DNA of 39,156 bases from UBA1067 sp050874585 (GTDB lineage: Bacteria > Verrucomicrobiota > Kiritimatiellia > RFP12 > UBA1067), in NCBI GenBank assembly GCA_050874585.1, contig JBNMKZ010000018.1, forward strand, positions 1-39,156. The letters are read 5' to 3'. Below, piece after piece: positions 34,291 through 39,156 of this stretch. The translations under genes were made by a program, and so were the position numbers. The notes under the pieces are model-generated. The model saw only the letters and a program-made list of their open reading frames with translations, ran no database searches and was not told where the DNA came from. Position 1 is the first letter of the stretch. Each line of letters opens with the position of its first letter.

Positions 34291-35259
34291 ATGAGGATTC
34301 TAACGGGTATTCAGCCTTCTGGCAAGTTGCACTGGGGGAACTACTTCGGTGCGATGAAGAGTATGTTCGACCTTCAGGAGAAGGGCGAGAACTTTATGTT
34401 TATCGCGAATTTCCACGCCTTGACGACGGTTCGCGATGGTGCGGCGCTGCGTGCGGCAACGCGGGATGTGGCCCTTGACTATCTCGCCTGTGGGCTTGAC
34501 CCCGAGAAGACGGTCATGTATCGGCAGAGCGATGTCCCCGAAGTCCAGGAGCTGGCGTGGTATCTTTCGTGCCTGACCCCGATGGGGCTTCTTGAACGGT
34601 GCCACAGCTACAAGGACAAGCTCGCCCACGGGCTTGAGGCGACGCATGGACTCTTCGCCTACCCCGTGCTCATGGCGGCCGATATCCTCATGATGAACGC
34701 GGACCTCGTTCCCGTCGGGAAGGACCAGAAGCAGCACCTTGAGGTCACGCGTGATCTCGCCCAGAAGTTCAACAACGCCTATGGCGAGACGTTCAAGTTG
34801 CCCGATGCCTACATTCCGGGGACGGTCGCGACAATTCCGGGGACGGACGGGCAGAAGATGTCGAAGTCCTACCACAACACGATTGAGCTCTTTGAGGATG
34901 TGAAATCCATCAAGAAGAAGGTGATGGCCATTGTCACCGACTCGAAGACGATGGAGGAGCCGAAGGAGCCGGAGGGCAATTCGATTTACGAACTTTACAA
35001 GCTCTTTGCTACGAAGGAGGAGGTCGACCAGATGGCGGCGAGTTTCCGCGCCGGCGGGTATGGCTATGGGCACGCGAAGAAGGCGTTGCTTGAGGCCTAT
35101 CACCGGCTGTTCGACCCGTTCCGTGCGCGGCGTGAGGAGCTGGCGAAGGACCCGGATGCCCTTGAGGACATCCTTCGTGAGGGCGCGGCGAAAGCGCATG
35201 CCGCCGCCGCCCCGATTATGGAGAAGGTGCGTTCGGCCGTTGGCGTGAGCGTAAAGTGA
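34291..35259 (+). CDS. trpS: Tryptophanyl-tRNA synthetase
   Basis: 322-aa class I aminoacyl-tRNA synthetase that charges tRNA-Trp. The HIGH-type signature is in GIQPSGKLHWGNYFGAM at the N-terminus and KMSKS is at about residue 189 (DGQKMSKSYHNTI). Length and order match bacterial TrpS. The ATG sits directly at the predicted transcription start, so translation is probably leaderless. pheS follows 10 nt after the stop, so the unit carries two synthetases. Confidence 0.96.
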   Translation: MRILTGIQPSGKLHWGNYFGAMKSMFDLQEKGENFMFIANFHALTTVRDGAALRAATRDVALDYLACGLDPEKTVMYRQSDVPEVQELAWYLSCLTPMGLLERCHSYKDKLAHGLEATHGLFAYPVLMAADILMMNADLVPVGKDQKQHLEVTRDLAQKFNNAYGETFKLPDAYIPGTVATIPGTDGQKMSKSYHNTIELFEDVKSIKKKVMAIVTDSKTMEEPKEPEGNSIYELYKLFATKEEVDQMAASFRAGGYGYGHAKKALLEAYHRLFDPFRARREELAKDPDALEDILREGAAKAHAAAAPIMEKVRSAVGVSVK

Positions 35260-35269
35260 GGACTCAGAT

Positions 35270-36280
35270 ATGACACTTGCAGAACTTGAGAGTGCGAAGG
35301 CCGCGAGCCTGAAGGAAATTGCCGCAGCGGCCGATGCCGCCGCCGTGGAGGCCCTTCGCGTCAAATACATCGGCCGCAACGGGTCGATTCCGGCCATCAT
35401 CAAGGGCATGAAGGACGTCCCCAAGGAGGAGCGTCCCGCATTCGGCAAGGCCGTCCAGGCGTGGAAGGCCGAGGTCGAGGCCGCCCTCTCCGAGAAGGGG
35501 GCCGGGGCGAAGGGCGAGCGGGCCTGCGATGCCGACCTGACGCTGCCGGGCCGCTGGTTCGGCCTGGGGGCGAAGCATCCGCTTTCGCGCGTGATTGAGG
35601 AAAGTGCCCGCATTTTCGGACGGCTCGGCTTCACCGTGGCGGATGGCCCGGAGATTGAGAACCGATTCAACAACTTCACGGCCCTCAATACGCCGCCGCA
35701 TCATCCGTCGATGGACCGTAGCGATACCTTCTGGCTGGGTGAGGATAGCCTCCTTCGGACGCAGACGTCGCCCGTGCAGATTCGCACGATGATGGCCAAC
35801 AAGCCGCCGATTCGCGTCATTTGCCCGGGGCGCACCTATCGCCGCGATACGACGGATGCCACGCATTCCGCAAACTTCCACCAGATTGAGGGCCTCTACG
35901 TCGATACGAAGCCCGTTTCGCTGGCGGACCTGAAGAGCGTGCTCGCCTATTTCGCGAAGGAGATGATGGGCGAGGGCGTGACCGTTCGGTTCCGTCCGCA
36001 CTTCTTCCCCTTCACCGAGCCTTCGGTCGAAGTCGATTTCACCTGCCATGTCTGCAAGGGCAAGGGCTGCCGCGTCTGCAAGGATTCCGGATGGATTGAG
36101 GTCGCGGGTGCCGGTATGGTCGATCCGCGTGTCTTCGGCCATGTCGGGTATGACCCGAAGACGGTGTCGGGCTATGCCTTCGGCTTCGGTGTCGAGCGCA
36201 TTGCCATGATCAAGTATGGCATTCCGGACATCCGTTGGCTCTACGAGAACGACGTTCGGTTCCTTTCTCAGCTTGCCTGA
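35270..36280 (+). CDS. pheS: Phenylalanyl-tRNA synthetase alpha chain
   Basis: 336-aa class II synthetase alpha subunit. It has an N-terminal coiled-coil arm (residues ~1-85), then the catalytic core with HPLSRVIEE, motif 2 in RTYRRDTTDATHSANFHQIEG and motif 3 in GFGVERIAMIKYGIPDIR. The zinc-like cluster CHVCKGKGCRVCKDSGW is typical of PheS. GTGAGGA precedes ATG 35270. The beta chain gene pheT, which usually follows directly, is not in this window and must be elsewhere. Confidence 0.95.
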   Translation: MTLAELESAKAASLKEIAAAADAAAVEALRVKYIGRNGSIPAIIKGMKDVPKEERPAFGKAVQAWKAEVEAALSEKGAGAKGERACDADLTLPGRWFGLGAKHPLSRVIEESARIFGRLGFTVADGPEIENRFNNFTALNTPPHHPSMDRSDTFWLGEDSLLRTQTSPVQIRTMMANKPPIRVICPGRTYRRDTTDATHSANFHQIEGLYVDTKPVSLADLKSVLAYFAKEMMGEGVTVRFRPHFFPFTEPSVEVDFTCHVCKGKGCRVCKDSGWIEVAGAGMVDPRVFGHVGYDPKTVSGYAFGFGVERIAMIKYGIPDIRWLYENDVRFLSQLA

Positions 36281-36327
36281 GGGGTGTGAACTCACGCAAC
36301 AGGGTGTGAAGAAGAGGGGTCTTCGCC

Positions 36328-37269
36328 ATGATGACGATTTACCGCTGGGAGAATGGCGGACTTCGGGAAACGCCGGAGTTCGCCCCATCGTGCTGGATTA
36401 ACCTCGTTGAGCCGACGACGACCGAACTTGAGGCCGTCCTGACCCATTCACAAGTGCCGCGGGACTTCCTGACGGACCCGCTGGACCGTGACGAACGGCC
36501 TCGCTTTGACTACGAGGATGGTGCGGCCCTGATGATTATTCACGTGCCGTGTCCCGTCGAGGACGATGAGGTCGTGCCTTACTGCACCGTCCCGTTGGGC
36601 ATCATTCTCGTCGGGGAGGTCGTCATTACCGTCTGTAGCGCGAAAACGCCCGTGACGACGGCGTTTCTCGACCAGATTCGCCGCGTCTGCCCGCCGAGCG
36701 ACAAGTATCGCTTCGCCTTTCGGCTCCTGTGGCATGGCGGCGTCCTTTTCCTCCGTTATCTGCACGACATTCACCTGCGGACGAATGACTTGGAGGATGA
36801 GCTTCATGAGTCCATTTCAAACAAGGTCCTCCTGCGACTCCTGACGATTGAGAAGACGTTCGTCTACTTCACGACCTCCCTGAAGGCGGACTCGATTGCC
36901 CTTGCCCGCGTCAATACGTCGCGGCAGATTGTCCTTTCTGAAGACGATCGCGACCAGCTGGAGGACGCGATGGTCGAGTACCAGCAGGCACTTGAGACGG
37001 CGACGATTCACGCGAACATCCTGAACGGTACGCTTGATACGTTCGCCTCGCTCATCAACAACAACCTGAACAACGTGATGAAGTACCTGACGGCGGCGAC
37101 GATTATGCTGGCCGTCCCGACGCTCATCGCCTCGTTGTACGGCATGAACATCGGCCTGCCGTTCCAGTCGAGTCCACACGCCTTTGCGCTTGTGATGGGG
37201 ATTTCGGGTTGCCTGACGCTCTCCATCGGGGCCTTGTTCTTCTTGCTTTCCCGCAAGAGCAAGTTCTGA
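36328..37269 (+). CDS. corA: CorA-family magnesium (divalent metal) channel
   Basis: 313-aa inner-membrane protein. A cytosolic domain of about 245 residues is followed by two C-terminal membrane helices. The selectivity motif GMN at residues 272-274 (YGMNIGLPF) ends the first helix, as in CorA pentamers. The N-terminal FDYEDGAALMIIHVP strand pattern fits the family. Homologues carry Mg2+, Co2+ or Ni2+, and ZntB relatives carry Zn2+, so the ion is not certain. ATG 36331 is an alternative start one codon on. It sits 47 nt after pheS and is probably part of the trpS unit. Confidence 0.9.
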   Translation: MMTIYRWENGGLRETPEFAPSCWINLVEPTTTELEAVLTHSQVPRDFLTDPLDRDERPRFDYEDGAALMIIHVPCPVEDDEVVPYCTVPLGIILVGEVVITVCSAKTPVTTAFLDQIRRVCPPSDKYRFAFRLLWHGGVLFLRYLHDIHLRTNDLEDELHESISNKVLLRLLTIEKTFVYFTTSLKADSIALARVNTSRQIVLSEDDRDQLEDAMVEYQQALETATIHANILNGTLDTFASLINNNLNNVMKYLTAATIMLAVPTLIASLYGMNIGLPFQSSPHAFALVMGISGCLTLSIGALFFLLSRKSKF

Positions 37270-37282
37270 CGCGCATTGGGTT

Positions 37283-38044
37283 ATGGAACTCTTCGATACA
37301 CACGCGCATTTTGAGGGGTCGGACGAGGAGATTTTCGCCGCGCTCGACCGTGCGGCGGCGGCTGGGGTATCGCGGGTGATGGCCATCGGCGGAAGTGCCG
37401 CGCTCAATCGGGGTGCCGAAATTGCCGCGCAGGGGCGGCCTCATGTCTGGAAGGCCCTTGGCTGGGATCGCGACTTGGCCGAACAGCCGGACTTGCCGCC
37501 CATTGACTGGACGGGCGTTCGGGCCGTCGGGGAGATTGGCCTCGACTATTACTATGGGGAGGACTCGACGCAGCCCGCCCAGCGTGTGCATTTTGCCCGC
37601 CAGCTGGAACTGGCGCGGGAAAAGGATCTGCCGGTTGTCATCCATACCCGTGCGGCGGACGACGATATGCTGGCGATTTTGCGTGAGATTCCATCCCGTG
37701 GCATCATCCACTGCTTTACGGGCTCCCCCTCATTCTGCCGCGCCCTGTTGGATCTCGGCTTCTTCATCTCGATTTCGGGCATCGTGACCTTTCGGGCGGC
37801 GGACAACGTGCGCGAGTCGGCTCTCGTGGTGCCGGACGACCGCCTGCTCATCGAGACGGATTCCCCGTTCCTGGCCCCCGTGCCCAAGCGCGGCACACCC
37901 AATGAACCGGCTTTTCTCGTGCACACGGCCCGCTTTCTGGCGGAATTGCGCAAGACGAATCTTGAGGATTTCGCCGCGCTGACGACGCGGAATGCCTTGC
38001 GGGTCTTTCGGATCGGAGAGTTTGAATCACGACAGGAGGCGTGA
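37283..38044 (+). CDS. tatD: TatD-family metal-dependent hydrolase (DNase)
   Basis: 253-aa TIM-barrel hydrolase of the TatD family, with 3'-5' DNase or related phosphodiesterase activity in characterised members. Metal ligands are visible: H7 and H9 in FDTHAHF, E84 in VGEIGLDYY, H121 in VVIHTR, H143 in GIIHCFTG and D193 in IETDSPFLAP. The G-x-H-P-H loop after the second strand in most relatives is replaced here by ALGWDRDLA, which may alter the substrate pocket. Ribosome site is weak. It follows corA by 13 nt. Confidence 0.92.
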   Translation: MELFDTHAHFEGSDEEIFAALDRAAAAGVSRVMAIGGSAALNRGAEIAAQGRPHVWKALGWDRDLAEQPDLPPIDWTGVRAVGEIGLDYYYGEDSTQPAQRVHFARQLELAREKDLPVVIHTRAADDDMLAILREIPSRGIIHCFTGSPSFCRALLDLGFFISISGIVTFRAADNVRESALVVPDDRLLIETDSPFLAPVPKRGTPNEPAFLVHTARFLAELRKTNLEDFAALTTRNALRVFRIGEFESRQEA

Positions 38045-38049
38045 AAAAG

Positions 38050-38484
38050 ATGAAGGAATTTGTGTTTGCATCGGCTTTTCTGCTCATTTCACTGGGCGCA
38101 TTGGCGGAGTCGGAGTCCTCTCCGGCGACCAATCGGTTAGATGCCGTGCTCTCGGTGCCGCGTTGCCAGGCCATTCTGAAGAGCGGAGCCCAGTGCCCGG
38201 CTCCTGCATCGGAAGGGAAGCCCTACTGCTGGCGGCATCGGATGACCAAGGCCGCCGAGGGTGCCAATCAGGATGTCAAGGAGGACTGGACGGAAACGAA
38301 GACCTGGTCGACGAATGCCTGGTCGGCGACCAAGCGGGGCACGGAAGAGGCGTGGACCGCAACGAAGAAGGGGACGAAGGAGCTTTGGAAGGAGACGAAG
38401 GATTCCGCCAATGCGACGCGGATTGGCATCGTCGAGCTGTTTGGCGGAAAGGACGCCGAGGGAGATTCCAACGGTGGCAAGTGA
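38050..38484 (+). CDS. Small secreted Cys/His protein with Trp-Thr-Lys repeats
   Basis: 144-aa exported protein. AGGAGG at 38034-38039 is 10 nt before ATG 38050 but only 1 nt before GTG 38041, so I choose the ATG. The signal peptide is FVFASAFLLISLGALA. Residues ~38-63 form a C-x8-C-x10-C-x2-H pattern (RCQAILKSGAQC, then YCWRHR), like small zinc-knuckle domains of the DUF5763 type. The rest is an amphipathic helix built of W-x-x-T-K units (TETKTWSTNAWSATKRGTEE) resembling periplasmic YtxH or apolipoprotein-like helices. The function is unknown. It probably acts in the periplasm near a membrane or the cell wall. Confidence 0.7.
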   Translation: MKEFVFASAFLLISLGALAESESSPATNRLDAVLSVPRCQAILKSGAQCPAPASEGKPYCWRHRMTKAAEGANQDVKEDWTETKTWSTNAWSATKRGTEEAWTATKKGTKELWKETKDSANATRIGIVELFGGKDAEGDSNGGK

Positions 38485-38835
38485 CGGAAACGCTGCCGAT
38501 ACATTCACAAGAGAGCAATTCGTGCCGGTGAGGGGGAGGCTTCGCGGCGGCAAATGCGCTTGTCTGGGATGCCTCCGCACGCGTTTTCTTTGAGCGGGCG
38601 ACGGTTTTCATCGGCCCGGCCTATCGGCATCGCCTGACGGTTTACCCGGATGAAGGGCGGCCTTTCTCACCCAAACTTGCCAGACGCACGGGTTATGAGG
38701 AGGAAGTCCGCTACTTCACGCGTCTCGTGGGGGGGAACGCTCCGTGCCGAAGAGAAGATTCTGACGGCGGCGGATGCGTGGGATTCTCTGGCGCTTGTAT
38801 TGCGGGAGCGCACCTGTGCGGCGCGGCAGATCTGA
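38481..38835 (+). pseudogene. Broken ORF: in-frame TGA and a seven-G frameshift
   Basis: GTG 38481 overlaps the upstream TGA (GTGA) and reads VTETLPIHSQESNSCR. It then meets TGA at 38529-38531, which would be Trp if TGG. The same frame continues convincingly as FAAANALVWDASARVFFERA and GYEEEVRYFTRLVGG to a run of seven G at 38729-38735. Removing one G gives TLRAEEKILTAADAWDSLALV and a stop at 38833. The restored product would be about 118 aa, with no recognised family. Gene decay, phase variation at the G run or sequencing error are all possible. The residue pattern (aromatic, acidic and hydrophobic mix) is what makes me believe it was coding. Confidence 0.5.
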
Positions 38836-38954
38836 ACGAGCACGGAAAGTCTCCACTCCTTAAGAAGATGACGAGACGAATGTGCCGCGCCCGCGCCCGG
38901 GTCGGGCGTTTGGGACGGTCGCGGCGAGTCTCCACGGCGGGAGAATGCTGTCAT
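38836..38954. other. Non-coding stretch before the terminal repeat triads
   Basis: No gene seen. ATGTGCCGCG (38880-38889) repeats the sequence that opens the nested element at 18331. A CGCCCGGGTCGGGCG hairpin follows at about 38892. The small minus-strand frames here lack ribosome sites. Confidence 0.4.
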
Positions 38955-39029
38955 CCCAAAGAGAATGTGCTTTTCTCCCAAAGAAGACGGGACTTTCTCC
39001 CAAGGAGGACGGGCTGTTCCTTGGGGGAA
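38955..39029. repeat. 22-bp-period triad ending in a hairpin
   Basis: CCCAAAG-type units begin at 38955, 38977 and 38999, exactly 22 bp apart (CCCAAAGAGAA, CCCAAAGAAGA, CCCAAGGAGGA). The last unit also forms an inverted repeat, TTCTCCCAAGGA (38995-39006) with TCCTTGGGGGAA (39018-39029), 11 of 12 pairs. Units are similar but not identical, unlike recent tandem duplication. Confidence 0.65.
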
Positions 39030-39054
39030 GAAGGGTGCTTGTCGGCGAGAGGAA

Positions 39055-39144
39055 GGGCAAGCACTAAGGTGGTTTGGTGAAAGGACTAAGGTGGTTTGAT
39101 CAAAGCACCTTAGTGGTTTGGAGAAAGCACCTTAGTCCTTGCCC
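39055..39144. repeat. Symmetric 90-bp palindrome with a 22-bp-period triad
   Basis: Arms 39055-39071 and 39128-39144 (GGGCAAG-C-ACTAAGGTG and CACCTTAGT-C-CTTGCCC) pair at 16 of 17 positions. A central 30-bp palindrome (39085-39114) pairs at 14 of 15. Both share centre 39099.5. Units starting at 39063, 39085 and 39107 are 22 bp long and contain the cores TTTGGTGAAAG, TTTGATCAAAG and TTTGGAGAAAG. No gene overlaps it. It lies at the window edge, so its right-hand context is unseen. Confidence 0.78.
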
Positions 39145-39156
39145 GTTCTCTTTGGC

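Noticed and set aside
38529..38531. TGA read as selenocysteine (C-R-TGA)
   Set aside because: No convincing SECIS hairpin with the usual loop was seen just downstream, and a second disruption (G7 frameshift) in the same ORF points to decay.

Overview
The window reads as a stretch of chromosome from a GC-rich, Gram-negative-type bacterium. The best guess is the PVC superphylum (Verrucomicrobiota, Kiritimatiellota or Lentisphaerota), probably gut or rumen associated. The guess rests on a secreted GH106-type rhamnosidase, a giant thrombospondin-type-3 surface protein, many signal-peptide TPR proteins and extended -10 (TGGTATAAT) promoters. It is inference, because no rRNA or marker tree was available. 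Every convincing gene is on the + strand. No rRNA, tRNA, IS element or CRISPR array was seen.

Region 1 (229-18143) looks like one long transcription unit starting at an extended -10 promoter at about 187-195. Three exported TPR proteins come first (2577, 560 and 735 aa). The first and third also carry repeated beta-sandwich modules ending in a T-G-x-F-x-G signature. Then come an AddB-like PD-(D/E)XK nuclease and an AddA-like helicase-nuclease, with a 4-nt overlap. Region 2 (18144-18738) is non-coding and holds a symmetric nested palindrome with three 14-bp palindromes at exact 22-bp spacing.

Region 3 (18739-25742) holds a 1767-aa calcium-repeat protein ending in an alpha/beta-hydrolase domain, plus two small exported proteins. 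The two gene junctions share a 71-bp direct repeat. The second copy is a 21-codon ghost of the hydrolase tail, so a larger tandem array has probably collapsed here. Region 4 (25827-32148) is deoC, two CNNM-type membrane proteins and a GH106 alpha-L-rhamnosidase. Region 5 (32298-34238) is a nitrogen module: a sigma-54-like promoter, a PII protein lacking Tyr51, and an ammonium channel closed by two terminators. Region 6 (34278-38484) starts from an apparently leaderless trpS and continues through pheS, corA, tatD and a small secreted protein.

The right edge (38481-39156) has a broken ORF (in-frame TGA and a seven-G frameshift), then two more 22-bp-period triads. The last is inside another exactly symmetric palindrome of about 90 bp. 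The recurrence of 22-bp triads in separate intergenic positions is the most unexplained pattern in the window.
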